This document shows, piece after piece, positions 1-7,167 of a stretch of 49,686 bases of DNA. A model generated the notes under the pieces. That model was not told the origin of the DNA and made no database searches. It saw nothing but the letters and a program-made list of their open reading frames with translations. A program made the translations under genes and the position numbers. The DNA comes from RGUW01 sp040399325 (GTDB lineage: Bacteria > Cyanobacteriota > Cyanobacteriia > PCC-6307 > Cyanobiaceae): NCBI GenBank assembly GCA_040399325.1, contig JBBASJ010000011.1, positions 1 to 49,686 of the forward strand. The letters run 5' to 3'. How positions within the stretch are numbered: the stretch's first letter is position 1; each line of letters begins with the position of its first letter.

Positions 1-2
1 TG

Positions 3-1241
3 TTCGAGGTCTGCCGCATGCGCCAGATCCCGATCTTCACCTTCATCAACAAGATGGACCGGCCCGGGCGTGAGCCGCTCGCGCTGATCGACGAGATCGA
101 GCAGGAGCTGGGGCTCGCCTGCTGGCCGGTCAACTGGCCGATCGGCAGCGGCGAGCGCTTCAGGGGTGTGATCGACCGCCGCAGCCACACGGTGATCCTG
201 TTCGGACGGGCCGAGCGCGGCAAGGCCAGCGACGAGCAGGTGCTCTCGGTCGCCGAGGCCCGCGAATCAGGCGCCGTGGAGCCGGACCTCCTGGATCAGG
301 CCCTCGAGGAACTGGAGCTGCTCGAAGGCGCCGGTGCCGACCTCGATCTGGAGCTGGTGCACGGCGGTCAGCTGAGCCCGGTCTTCTTTGGCTCGGCCAT
401 GACCAATTTTGGCGTGCGTCCGTTCCTTGATGCCTTTCTGGAGCTGGCCCAGAAGCCCACGCCGCGGGCCAGCAGCGCCGGGGTGATCGAACCGGTGGCG
501 CCGGGGTTCAGCGGGTTCGTGTTCAAGCTGCAGGCCAACATGGATCCGCGTCACCGTGACCGGGTGGCGTTTGTGCGGGTCTGCAGCGGTCAGTTCGAGA
601 AGGACATGACCGTGCAGCACGCCCGCACCGGCAAGACGATCCGGCTGTCGCGGCCCCAGAAGCTCTTCGGCCAGGACCGCGAAGTGGTCGAAGACGCCTA
701 CCCCGGCGATGTGATCGGCCTCAACAATCCGGGCATGTTCGCCATCGGCGACACCATCTACACCGGCAGCCGCCTCGAATACGAAGGTATTCCCTGCTTC
801 AGCCCCGAGATCTTCGCCTGGCTGCGCAATCCGAACCCCTCGGCGTTCAAGAGCTTCCGCAAGGGGGTCAACGAGCTGCGTGAAGAAGGGGCGGTGCAGG
901 TTCTTTATGACACCGACGAGAGCAAGCGCGATCCGATCCTGGCGGCGGTGGGCCAGCTGCAGCTCGAGGTGGTTCAGTACCGCCTTGAAAACGAATACGG
1001 CGTCAAGACCCGGCTTGAGCCCCTGGGTTTCGCTGTGGCCCGCTGGGTGGTGGGTGGCTGGCCGGCGCTCGAAGCCGTGGGGCGCATCTTCAACTGCAAG
1101 AGCGTGCGCGATGCCTGGAACCGGCCGGTGCTGCTGTTCAAGAACGACTGGAACCTGAACCAGCTGGCCGAGGACCATCCCGACCTTGCCTTGAGCGCTG
1201 TGGCTCCGGTGGTGAGCGGCGTGGAGCCGATCAGCCTCTGA
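3..1241 (+). CDS. prfC: Peptide chain release factor 3 (partial, 5' end outside window)
   Basis: RF3 is a translational GTPase that recycles RF1/RF2 from the ribosome after termination. The reading frame is open from base 3, so the gene begins upstream. The first visible residues run through FINKMDR, the NKxD guanine-specificity motif (G4) of the GTPase domain, and most of the G domain before it is missing. After that come a beta-barrel domain II (about residues 165-270 of the visible part) and the RF3-specific C-terminal domain with QLQLEVVQYRLENEYGV. About 412 residues are visible, which fits a complete protein of roughly 530. The next gene starts 60 bases downstream on the same strand. Identification is firm, but the true start cannot be seen. 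Confidence 0.93.
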   Translation, partial: FEVCRMRQIPIFTFINKMDRPGREPLALIDEIEQELGLACWPVNWPIGSGERFRGVIDRRSHTVILFGRAERGKASDEQVLSVAEARESGAVEPDLLDQALEELELLEGAGADLDLELVHGGQLSPVFFGSAMTNFGVRPFLDAFLELAQKPTPRASSAGVIEPVAPGFSGFVFKLQANMDPRHRDRVAFVRVCSGQFEKDMTVQHARTGKTIRLSRPQKLFGQDREVVEDAYPGDVIGLNNPGMFAIGDTIYTGSRLEYEGIPCFSPEIFAWLRNPNPSAFKSFRKGVNELREEGAVQVLYDTDESKRDPILAAVGQLQLEVVQYRLENEYGVKTRLEPLGFAVARWVVGGWPALEAVGRIFNCKSVRDAWNRPVLLFKNDWNLNQLAEDHPDLALSAVAPVVSGVEPISL

Positions 1242-1301
1242 TCGGCAGCCACGGCAGCCGGGTTGGCCGCGCCAGAATCCGTGTAACGAAGGATCACAGG
1301 C

Positions 1302-1541
1302 ATGGCTCAGCCACTCTGGCTGGTGCGCCCCCGCCCCGATGGGGGCTGCGATTACGTCAACTTCGTGCCCTCACCCGGGGTGGGTGGCAGCTTTACGGTC
1401 GAAATGCGGGAAGGCAGCCATCTGCCTCCCCAGATGCCGCTGCTCAAGCGCCGTCACCGGCTGCCGCTCGAAGAGGCCGAGCAGTGCCGCCAGCGGCTGC
1501 AACAGAAGGACGGCTTTCGCTCCTGTGAGCCCCTCTTCTGA
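1302..1541 (+). CDS. Small conserved-looking protein, possibly DUF1651-like (79 aa)
   Basis: A 79-residue soluble protein of unknown function. The start has a good ribosome binding site (GAAGGA about 10 bases upstream). It opens with PLWLVRPRPDGG and ends with EEAEQCRQRLQQKDGF, a short helix followed by a C-terminal CEPLF. This 'WLV ... LKRRHRLP ... EEA..W/C..L' layout recalls DUF1651 proteins of marine picocyanobacteria, but I propose that from memory of the pattern only. There is no signal peptide or membrane segment. It sits between prfC and a CPP1-like gene on the same strand, with gaps of 60 and 50 bases, so co-transcription is possible. A TGTAACG string lies at 1282-1288 just upstream. 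Confidence 0.65.
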   Translation: MAQPLWLVRPRPDGGCDYVNFVPSPGVGGSFTVEMREGSHLPPQMPLLKRRHRLPLEEAEQCRQRLQQKDGFRSCEPLF

Positions 1542-1591
1542 ATCCGCCTCGATACGCTCGATGCAGCACCGCTGCGGCTCTGCCCTCGGCC

Positions 1592-2278
1592 ATGAACTCA
1601 AGCCCTGACCAGCCCCAGCCGGCGGCAGACCCGTCGCAGCCCTATGCCCTGCTCGGCGTCTCGGCTGACGCGAGCTTTGAAGAGGTGCAGGCCGCCAAAC
1701 AGGCGCGCCTGGCCGAGGTGGGCGACGCTCCGCTTGAGAAGGCCCGCATCGAGGCCGCCTATGACGCCGTGCTGATGGAGCGCCTCAAGGAGCGCCAGCA
1801 GGGCCGCCTGAGCACCGCCGCCCGCAGTGCCTCGGCCCGCGAACAGCAACGGGCTGCCGCACCGGCCAAACCGGTGCTGCCATCCCTGCCCCGGCTGGGT
1901 GCCCTGCCCCGGCCGTCGGGAATGCCCCAGCTGCAGTGGTCGGCCCCCCGGCTCGCCCCTGCTGCCGAGGCCTGGATACCGCTGGCCGGTGGCGCCGCGT
2001 TGATCGCGTTGCTGCTGCTGGTGCCGGCAGCCAGTCCGGAGCTGCTGCTGGCCCTGGCCACCCTCGGAGCCGTGGCCCTGTTGAGGCGACGCAGCAACCG
2101 CTTCTGGGCGTCGGTGGGGTGGGCCTTCGGGCTGTTGGTGGTGGGTCTTGTGGCCGGCGGGTTGCTGAGCAGCGCCCTCTCCCCTGCCTTGCCCCTGGGC
2201 CTACCGCTGACCCTGGCGCAGGTGCAGAGCCTGCCGGCTCTGGTGCTGTTGGCCCTGGGGGCGCTGCTGATCGCCTAG
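1592..2278 (+). CDS. CPP1-like family protein (J-like domain plus membrane segments)
   Basis: The N-terminal 65 residues form a J-like domain (YALLGVSADASFEEVQAAK ... AYDAVLMERLKERQQGRL) without the HPD motif needed to stimulate Hsp70. An Ala/Pro linker follows, and then about four hydrophobic segments (residues about 125-228). This is the layout of the CPP1-like family (DUF3353), whose plant member CPP1/CDF1 holds protochlorophyllide oxidoreductase stable in plastids. In cyanobacteria the family is conserved, but its clients are not settled. A role as a thylakoid or plasma-membrane holdase is inferred from the family. The gene converges with the metal-transport genes, 26 bases away. Confidence 0.82.
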   Translation: MNSSPDQPQPAADPSQPYALLGVSADASFEEVQAAKQARLAEVGDAPLEKARIEAAYDAVLMERLKERQQGRLSTAARSASAREQQRAAAPAKPVLPSLPRLGALPRPSGMPQLQWSAPRLAPAAEAWIPLAGGAALIALLLLVPAASPELLLALATLGAVALLRRRSNRFWASVGWAFGLLVVGLVAGGLLSSALSPALPLGLPLTLAQVQSLPALVLLALGALLIA

Positions 2279-2304
2279 CCCATCGCCCGCGGGGGGCCGC
2301 GATC

Positions 2305-2688
2305 TCAGAGCCCCAACAGGCGGGGCAGCACAAAGGTCACCAGCAGCGCCACGCCATACAGCGCCAGGGCGATCTGATGCAGCACCCGCGCCCAGGCCCT
2401 GGCCCGCTGGCAGCGGCGCGCCAGGGCCGGATCGGCAGGGCAGGCGCTGCGCCGTTGGCGCCGCAGCTGCAGGCTGTTGAACAGCAGCAGGGCACCGGCC
2501 AGTCCGAACACCCACCTGGCGTGTTCAGACAGCAGCACCACGCCGGGCAGCAGCTGGACCAGGCTGGCCACCGCCGATCCCGCACCCAGCAGCACCAGCA
2601 GCGACGGCAGCACGCAGCAGGTCAGGGTGGCGGTGGTCAGCAGCAGACCGCTGACCATCCACACCACCAGACGGCGCAGCCCGGCCAT
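2305..2688 (-). CDS. MerT-like integral membrane metal transporter
   Basis: A 127-residue protein with three or four hydrophobic segments. The first one carries the pair TCC followed by VLPSLLVLLGAGSA, closely matching the vicinal-cysteine first helix of MerT mercuric ion transporters. A second cysteine pair (SACPADPALARRC, residues 81-93) lies in the loop after the second segment, again as in MerT. MerT takes a thiophilic cation from periplasmic MerP and moves it inward. The ATG is at 2688-2686 and overlaps the TGA of the MerP-like gene by one base, so translation is probably coupled. There is no merA or merR in the window, so the substrate may be another soft metal such as copper. The fold assignment is fairly sure and the substrate is open. 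Confidence 0.75.
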   Translation of the reverse strand: MAGLRRLVVWMVSGLLLTTATLTCCVLPSLLVLLGAGSAVASLVQLLPGVVLLSEHARWVFGLAGALLLFNSLQLRRQRRSACPADPALARRCQRARAWARVLHQIALALYGVALLVTFVLPRLLGL

Positions 2689-3005
2689 CAGCGTGCCGGG
2701 GTCGGTTCGATGCTCTGCAGCACGTAGCCGGCCTCCTTGATCGCCTGGCGGATTGTTTCGGTGTTGCCGCGGAAGCCCTCGCCGGTGCGCAGACGGATCG
2801 TGCGGGTCGCCATGTCGACGCTGATGTCGCTGATGCCGGGGATGGCCGTGAGCTTCTTCTGGATTCCCTGGGCGCAAAAGGCACACACCATGCCGTTGAT
2901 CTTCAGCAGCCAGCTGGTGCCGGCCGCGGCAGCCGGAGCTCCCAGGGTCAGCAGCGCCAGCAGGCTGCTCAGCAGAAACGGCCGCAGTGCCATCAACACG
3001 TTCAT
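2688..3005 (-). CDS. Periplasmic MerP-like heavy-metal-associated (HMA) protein
   Basis: A 105-residue exported protein: a hydrophobic signal peptide (residues 5-27, ending APAAAA) followed by one HMA ferredoxin-like domain (about 30-100). The metal loop reads GMVCAFC, the usual GMxCxxC with Cys at about 41 and 44. This is the layout of MerP and of periplasmic copper chaperones. It lies between the His-rich secreted protein (16 bases upstream) and the MerT-like transporter (1-base overlap), which suggests it hands the metal to that transporter. A later ATG at 2993 is an alternative start and would still keep most of the signal peptide. Confidence 0.8.
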   Translation of the reverse strand: MNVLMALRPFLLSSLLALLTLGAPAAAAGTSWLLKINGMVCAFCAQGIQKKLTAIPGISDISVDMATRTIRLRTGEGFRGNTETIRQAIKEAGYVLQSIEPTPAR

Positions 3006-3022
3006 CAGCGGGCAAGGTTCAT
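3005..3022 (-). other. Five-codon mini-ORF linking two metal genes (MNLAR)
   Basis: On the minus strand the stop of the His-rich protein forms TGATGAAC, whose ATG opens a five-codon frame (MNLAR). That frame ends in a second, identical TGATGAAC, whose ATG is the start of the HMA gene. Each stop overlaps the next start by one base. This may be a translational coupling relay, or simply a by-product of the repeated octamer; I cannot tell from sequence alone. Confidence 0.35.
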
Positions 3023-3849
3023 CAGAAGGTGTAGCGCAGGCTGGCGTGGGGGTGACCGTGCAGGCTGGCCCCCAGCTCGAGCACGTAGCGCCGGTGCAGG
3101 AGCCGCAGGGTCGGAATCACCTCCACGTCCATGGTGGTGCCTTGCATCCCCCTGACCTCGACCATGATCCAGGGCTGAATGCGTTCGTAATTGGCAGCTG
3201 TCAGGGCAATGCCGGTCTTGATCGAGGCCTGGTTGCGGCTGGCGCTGCTCGACTGGAGGGTTCGGGCGCTGATCGCGCCGTAGAGGCGCTGGGTCTCCGC
3301 ATCGATCTGCACGGCTGCGCTGAGCGCGGCTTCCTGCAGGTTGGGGTTGGTGCCCACGAGGCTGCTGACGGTGCCGGCCCCCAGGTCGAGCCACATGTTG
3401 GCCTGGCTGGTGCTGCCGTTCCAGCGCCGCAGCAGCCGGGTGTAGGTCACGAAGCTCCACAGCTCGGCCTGGTCGGCGTTGCCCATGCCATGGACGCTGT
3501 GGGCTCCACCGCTGGCTGCAGGGCTGGTGCTGCCGCCGTGGTGGGGGTGCCCGCCACCGCCTTCATCGCTGCTGCCGTCGCCGGAACTGCCGCTGCTGGT
3601 CTCGATCCAGTTGACGCTCAGGCCGAAACCATCGTGGGTGGTCACCGCCCGGTTGAGGTCGGCGGTGCTCCAGGGGGGGCTGTAGGTGAGCTTGAGGGTC
3701 GTGCTGTCCTTGTAGGCCAGCGGCGCCGCCAGGCTTTCGGCTGTGGGGGTGGTCGCCGCAGCCAGGCCTGTGGCGAGCGCCAGCAGGCCCACCGGCCATC
3801 GCCGCGGCAGCCGGCGTTCAGGAGGGAGCGGTGGCCGGATCGAATTCAC
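3022..3849 (-). CDS. His-rich secreted protein, possibly outer-membrane or periplasmic, with the metal operon
   Basis: 275 residues with a signal peptide-like start (arginine-rich n-region, hydrophobic stretch at 20-33). Residues 85-125 are low-complexity and metal-like: Ser/Gly/Asp repeats, then GGGGHPHHGG and HSVHGMG. The rest alternates polar and hydrophobic residues and ends in an aromatic residue (SLRYTF), as in outer-membrane beta-barrels. I do not recognise the family. The two genes after it encode a MerP-like and a MerT-like protein, so it may capture or admit a metal ion at the cell surface. The start overlaps the end of hslO by 32 bases. The role is inferred from context only. Confidence 0.68.
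   Translation of the reverse strand: MNSIRPPLPPERRLPRRWPVGLLALATGLAAATTPTAESLAAPLAYKDSTTLKLTYSPPWSTADLNRAVTTHDGFGLSVNWIETSSGSSGDGSSDEGGGGHPHHGGSTSPAASGGAHSVHGMGNADQAELWSFVTYTRLLRRWNGSTSQANMWLDLGAGTVSSLVGTNPNLQEAALSAAVQIDAETQRLYGAISARTLQSSSASRNQASIKTGIALTAANYERIQPWIMVEVRGMQGTTMDVEVIPTLRLLHRRYVLELGASLHGHPHASLRYTF
3565..3597 (-). repeat. Ser/Gly/Asp low-complexity segment in the His-rich protein
   Basis: Encodes Ser/Gly/Asp-rich residues 85-95 of the secreted protein. The 14-base string TCGCTGCTGCCGTC (plus strand, 3566-3579) recurs exactly twice in the neighbouring hslO gene. Confidence 0.8.
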
Positions 3850-4771
3850 GGATCAGCTCCTGAAGTTCATCTCCACCAACCTGGTACACCTCGTTGCAGA
3901 AGTGACAGGTCAGTTCGGCCTGGCCATCCTCGGCCAGGATCGTGCTGAGTTCATCCCGGCCCAGCAGCCGCAGGGCATTGACACTGCGCTTACGGCTGCA
4001 GGGGCAGTGGAAGCTCACGGGTTGGTCGCTGCTGCCGTCACCGCTGCCGTCGCTGCTGCCGTCGCTGCTCAGGGGCACCGGATCGAGATCCGGAAAGATG
4101 TCGACCAGCAGTTGGCGCAGGTTGTCGCCGCAGGCGGCCAGGCGGTTGCTGAACCCGCTCACCTCGCGGCAGCGCTCTTCGAGCAGGGCGACCAGGGCCG
4201 GCTCCCGGGCGGCCTTGGGCAGCACCTGCACCAGCACCCCGCCGCTGCAGCGCACCCCCGAGCTGTCGATCTTTTCGCCGACAAACACCGCCGAGGGGGT
4301 CTGCTCCGAATGGAGCAGGTAGGAGGCGACGTCATCGCCGATACCGCCGCTCACCAGCTCCACGGTGCTGCTGTAGGGCTCGCCTTCGCCCAGATCCCGC
4401 ACCACATGCAGATAGCCGGTGCCGGTTGCGGTCCTGAAGTCGAAGCTGTGCAGGCCATCGGCTTGGGGTGTCAGGTCCAGCTCGAGACCGGGGTTGCCCA
4501 CGAAGCCCCGCACGCTGCCATCGCGGCCGGCATCCACCATCAGCCCCTTGAGCGGTCCATCGGAGGCGATGCGCAGGTTGACGCGGCCGTGGGCCACCTT
4601 CATGGAGCTGGCCAGCAGCAGCCCTGCGGTCATGGCACGCCCCAGCAGGGCGGTGGTCAGATACGAGAGCGCATGCCGGCGTCGCGCATAGCGGCTGGCC
4701 ACGGTGGTGGTCACCGCCACCAGACGAATGCCGCCACCGGCAGCGGTGGCGCGCAGCATCCGATCGCTCAT
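3818..4771 (-). CDS. hslO: Hsp33 redox-regulated holdase chaperone
   Basis: Hsp33 is a cytoplasmic holdase that is switched on by oxidation, when its zinc-bound cysteines form disulfides. The sequence has the family N-terminus, the central 'SSMKVAHGRVNLRI' and 'GYLHVVRDLGEGEPYSS' segments, and both redox motifs: CPC (Cys256, Cys258) and CHFC (Cys289, Cys292). Length (317 residues) is slightly above the usual 290-300, because a Ser/Gly/Asp insertion (residues 235-249) sits just before the redox switch, in the linker region that unfolds on activation. The ATG overlaps the stop of the upstream ABC ATPase by 4 bases, so the two are probably co-translated. Identification is firm. Confidence 0.95.
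   Translation of the reverse strand: MSDRMLRATAAGGGIRLVAVTTTVASRYARRRHALSYLTTALLGRAMTAGLLLASSMKVAHGRVNLRIASDGPLKGLMVDAGRDGSVRGFVGNPGLELDLTPQADGLHSFDFRTATGTGYLHVVRDLGEGEPYSSTVELVSGGIGDDVASYLLHSEQTPSAVFVGEKIDSSGVRCSGGVLVQVLPKAAREPALVALLEERCREVSGFSNRLAACGDNLRQLLVDIFPDLDPVPLSSDGSSDGSGDGSSDQPVSFHCPCSRKRSVNALRLLGRDELSTILAEDGQAELTCHFCNEVYQVGGDELQELIREFDPATAPS
4025..4069 (-). repeat. Tandem Ser/Asp/Gly codon repeat inside hslO
   Basis: Encodes Hsp33 residues 235-249. The string TCGCTGCTGCCGTC is present at 4026-4039 and 4050-4063 on the plus strand and once more in the adjacent secreted-protein gene at 3566-3579. This suggests slippage plus exchange between neighbours, or a shared linker composition. 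Confidence 0.85.
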
Positions 4772-5415
4772 GCCACCGTTTCGACTCGATCCATCGTACG
4801 GAGCCTGCCCTGCTCCAGTCGCCAGCAGGGACCTGCGATCGGGGCAAACAGTTCGGGTTCGTGGCTGACCACCAGCACCGCCCGCTGGCGGGCCAGCCCG
4901 GCCAGCAGGCTCAGGATCTCGCCCCGCACGCTCCAGTCGAGCCCGGCCGTGGGTTCGTCGAGCAGCAGCACCTGGGGATTGCGCAAGAGCTGCACGGCCA
5001 GGGCCAGGCGCCGTTGCTGGCCGCCGCTGAGCTGCTCGGGCTGTTGCTGCAGCGACAGGGCCCCAAGCCCCACCTGACGCAGCACGGCGGCGGCATCGTC
5101 GGCCGCCAGGCGCCGATGCCCGAGCTTGAGCTCCTGGCCCACGGTGAGCCCCAGGAAGTGGCGCTCGGGAAACTGAAACACCAGGCCGCAGAGCCAGCGG
5201 CGCTGGCGACCGCCCAGGCGCTGGCCCTGCCAGCGCACCACACCGGCGGTGGGTTCGGCCAGACCGCTGATCACCTCCAGCAGGGTGGTCTTGCCACAGC
5301 CGCTGCGGCCGGCCACCAACCCCAGCTGGCCGCTGCCCAGCTGCAGGTCGACGCCCGCGAGCACCGGCGCCTCGGCCGTGGCGCTCTGATAGCAGATGCC
5401 CGCAAGTTCAAGCAT
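4768..5415 (-). CDS. Stand-alone ABC transporter ATPase (plastid ABCI11/CbiO-like)
   Basis: A complete 215-residue ABC nucleotide-binding domain: Walker A GRSGCGKT (residues 36-43), signature LSGGQQRRLA, Walker B VLLLDEPTAGLD and switch His in SHEP. No permease or substrate-binding gene lies nearby, so it must pair with a component encoded elsewhere. The sequence resembles ECF/CbiO ATPases and the plant ABCI11 (NAP14-like) proteins linked to plastid metal homeostasis. I chose the ATG at 5415 (MLELAG); ATGs at 5427 and 5484 would add an unlikely leader. It overlaps hslO by 4 bases and is divergent from the DUF3531 gene. Confidence 0.85.
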   Translation of the reverse strand: MLELAGICYQSATAEAPVLAGVDLQLGSGQLGLVAGRSGCGKTTLLEVISGLAEPTAGVVRWQGQRLGGRQRRWLCGLVFQFPERHFLGLTVGQELKLGHRRLAADDAAAVLRQVGLGALSLQQQPEQLSGGQQRRLALAVQLLRNPQVLLLDEPTAGLDWSVRGEILSLLAGLARQRAVLVVSHEPELFAPIAGPCWRLEQGRLRTMDRVETVA

Positions 5416-5482
5416 GGACCTCAGCATGCAGGGCCACGGGGCGCAGTTGCGTGTTTGATGGAACGGTTGCAACGCCGGGTCC

Positions 5483-5929
5483 ATGGAGGTTCAGTTCCGC
5501 GAGATCGATCCGTTCAACTGCTGGATCTGGCTGCGCAGTCCGGATCCCCTCGGTCAGGGGGAGCGGGGCTACCTGGAGACCGCCTTTGACAGCTGGTTCT
5601 TTCTGGGCAAGCTCGGCGGCTTCAACGCCGAGAACCTGCAGACCCACGAGCAGGAGGGGGTCGAGCTCAGCTGGATGGGCTACGACAGCGACTCGGCCGA
5701 TGCCGCCTTGCCGGCCCTCATGCACAACATGGGCCCCATGGAGTACCAGGGCTGCTGGGCCCGCTGCTGGGTCGATCTGGGCACCAGCGATGCCGTTGCG
5801 CTCGACGTGCTGATCAACACCCTGCGCCAGCTGAGCCTGGAGGTGGTCGAGCTCGAGGAGCTGCTGATCGGCGGTCTCAACGACGACTGGCCGACCGACG
5901 ACCAGGGCGAGTCGCTGTTCGACGGCTGA
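5483..5929 (+). CDS. DUF3531 family protein
   Basis: A 148-residue soluble acidic protein. The start MEVQFREIDPFNCWIW and the following block FFLGKLGGFNAENLQ are the hallmark of DUF3531, a family of cyanobacteria and plant plastids with no established function. No membrane segment or signal peptide is visible. The stop is three bases before the GTG of rsmE, so the two genes form a compact operon. The promoter should lie in the 67-base divergent gap shared with the ABC ATPase. Confidence 0.88.
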   Translation: MEVQFREIDPFNCWIWLRSPDPLGQGERGYLETAFDSWFFLGKLGGFNAENLQTHEQEGVELSWMGYDSDSADAALPALMHNMGPMEYQGCWARCWVDLGTSDAVALDVLINTLRQLSLEVVELEELLIGGLNDDWPTDDQGESLFDG

Positions 5930-5931
5930 GC

Positions 5932-6675
5932 GTGGGTCGCGAACTGCGCCGGTTGCTGCTCAGCCCCGCACGCCTTGCGGCTGCCGCTGCCACCGGTGTC
6001 GTGCCCCTGCAGCCCCCCGAGCTGCACTACCTGGCGCGGGTGTTGCGGTTACGGCCCGATGACAGCTTTGCGGTGGTCGACGGTGCCGGCCGTCTCTGGG
6101 AGGCCAGCCTGGTGGATGGCGCGGCCCAGCTGCACCAGCCCCAGGCGGAGCCGCTGCAGCATCAGCCGGCTCCCCGGACCCGCCTGCAGCTGGCCTTTGC
6201 CCCGCCCCGCCGTGACGCCGAGGTGCTGCTGCGCATGGCCACCGAGCTGGGCATCGATGCGCTGCAGCCGCTGCTGGCCGAGCGCAGTGTGGCCGAGCGC
6301 TGGAATGCGGTTCGGGCCGAGGGCCTGGTGCGTGAAGCCGTGGAGCAGTGCGAGCGGCTCTGGTCCCCGGAGCTGACGCCTCCCTGCCCTGCACGCGACT
6401 GCTTTGCTGGGGCCTCGGGTCTGCGGTTGCTGGCCACCACCCGCAGCCACGCCCTGCCGCAGCTCGAGGGGCTGCTGGCCGAGCACAATCCGGGGGCGGG
6501 CTTCCCGGTCAGTGTGGCCATCGGGCCCGAAGGGGGCTGGAGCCCCGATGAAGAGCAGGCTGCCCTGGCCCAGGGCTGGATGGCGGTTCAGCTGGGACCC
6601 ACGATCCTGCGCACCTCAACGGCGGCGGTGGCGGCGGCCACCCTGCTGGTCAACTGGCGCCAGCGCGAGCGTTGA
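5932..6675 (+). CDS. rsmE: 16S rRNA (uracil-1498-N3)-methyltransferase
   Basis: RsmE is a SPOUT-class SAM-dependent enzyme that methylates U1498 of 16S rRNA in the decoding centre. The N-terminal PUA-like domain holds LHYLARVLRLRPDD. The C-terminal trefoil knot has VAIGPEGGWSPDEEQ and LGPTILRTSTA, the SAM-binding loops. Length (247 residues) is normal. The start is a GTG two bases after the DUF3531 stop, consistent with translational coupling. Identification is firm. Confidence 0.95.
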   Translation: MGRELRRLLLSPARLAAAAATGVVPLQPPELHYLARVLRLRPDDSFAVVDGAGRLWEASLVDGAAQLHQPQAEPLQHQPAPRTRLQLAFAPPRRDAEVLLRMATELGIDALQPLLAERSVAERWNAVRAEGLVREAVEQCERLWSPELTPPCPARDCFAGASGLRLLATTRSHALPQLEGLLAEHNPGAGFPVSVAIGPEGGWSPDEEQAALAQGWMAVQLGPTILRTSTAAVAAATLLVNWRQRER

Positions 6676-6699
6676 GCACGCCAGCTTGAACGCGCCAGC

Positions 6700-7083
6700 T
6701 CAGCTGCGGAACATGCCGGCCGCCATCTGCTTGTAGCCGGCCAGGTTGGCTCCGGCCTTGCGGCGGCGGGTGGGCACGGCATTGGCCGGATTCAGGGCCT
6801 CCGGCGCGAACGTGACCACGCTGGCAGGAGGCTTGGCTTCCTGGGTGGCGCGCAGCTCGGCGGCAATGGCCTCAGCGGTGGTCAGCACCGGGCCGCCCGA
6901 TGCCGCCGGGGCTGCTGCTGCCGGGGCCGCTGTTGCCGGGGCCGCTGTCGTGACCGGAGCGGCTGCCGCCGCCGCAGGCTGCTTGGCCGGTTGGGCCGGT
7001 GCGGCGGCCAGTGCCACCTGGGCGGGTTTGGCCCCCTCGCTGCCCAGATCCAGGAAGAAACCGCCCTTGTTGTTGAACACCAT
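6700..7083 (-). CDS. Ala/Pro-rich small protein with conserved-looking ends (unknown)
   Basis: 127 residues: a short N-terminal segment MVFNNKGGFFLDLGSEG, a long Ala/Pro/Thr linker (about 20-65), then a C-terminal region with TTAEAIAAELRA, FAPEALNP and a basic tail RRRKAGANLAGYKQMA. I recall similar short cyanobacterial proteins but no function. There is no signal peptide or membrane helix. The frame stays open far upstream, but the ATG at 7083 has an SD-like GCAGGG and begins the conserved-looking part. A GATAAT string (-10-like) lies about 22 bases upstream. It is divergent from the DUF92 gene. Confidence 0.72.
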   Translation of the reverse strand: MVFNNKGGFFLDLGSEGAKPAQVALAAAPAQPAKQPAAAAAAPVTTAAPATAAPAAAAPAASGGPVLTTAEAIAAELRATQEAKPPASVVTFAPEALNPANAVPTRRRKAGANLAGYKQMAAGMFRS

Positions 7084-7105
7084 GGTGTTGGCCCTGCGTG
7101 GCCTG

Positions 7106-7111
7106 ATTATC
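7106..7111 (-). promoter_or_regulatory. Possible -10 element of the Ala/Pro-rich gene
   Basis: GATAAT on the minus strand, in the 84-base divergent gap and about 22 bases before the ATG at 7083. I see no convincing -35 hexamer, which is common in cyanobacterial promoters. Weak evidence. Confidence 0.35.
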
Positions 7112-7167
7112 CGGTGCCCATGGCCACGGGCTGGGTCGGCCGTTGGGCAGTGCAACACAATGGGCCC

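Noticed and set aside
3743..5077. A 444-codon plus-strand frame opposite hslO and the ABC ATPase
   Set aside because: hslO cysteine motifs and ABC motifs are on the minus strand, so this is an antisense artefact.
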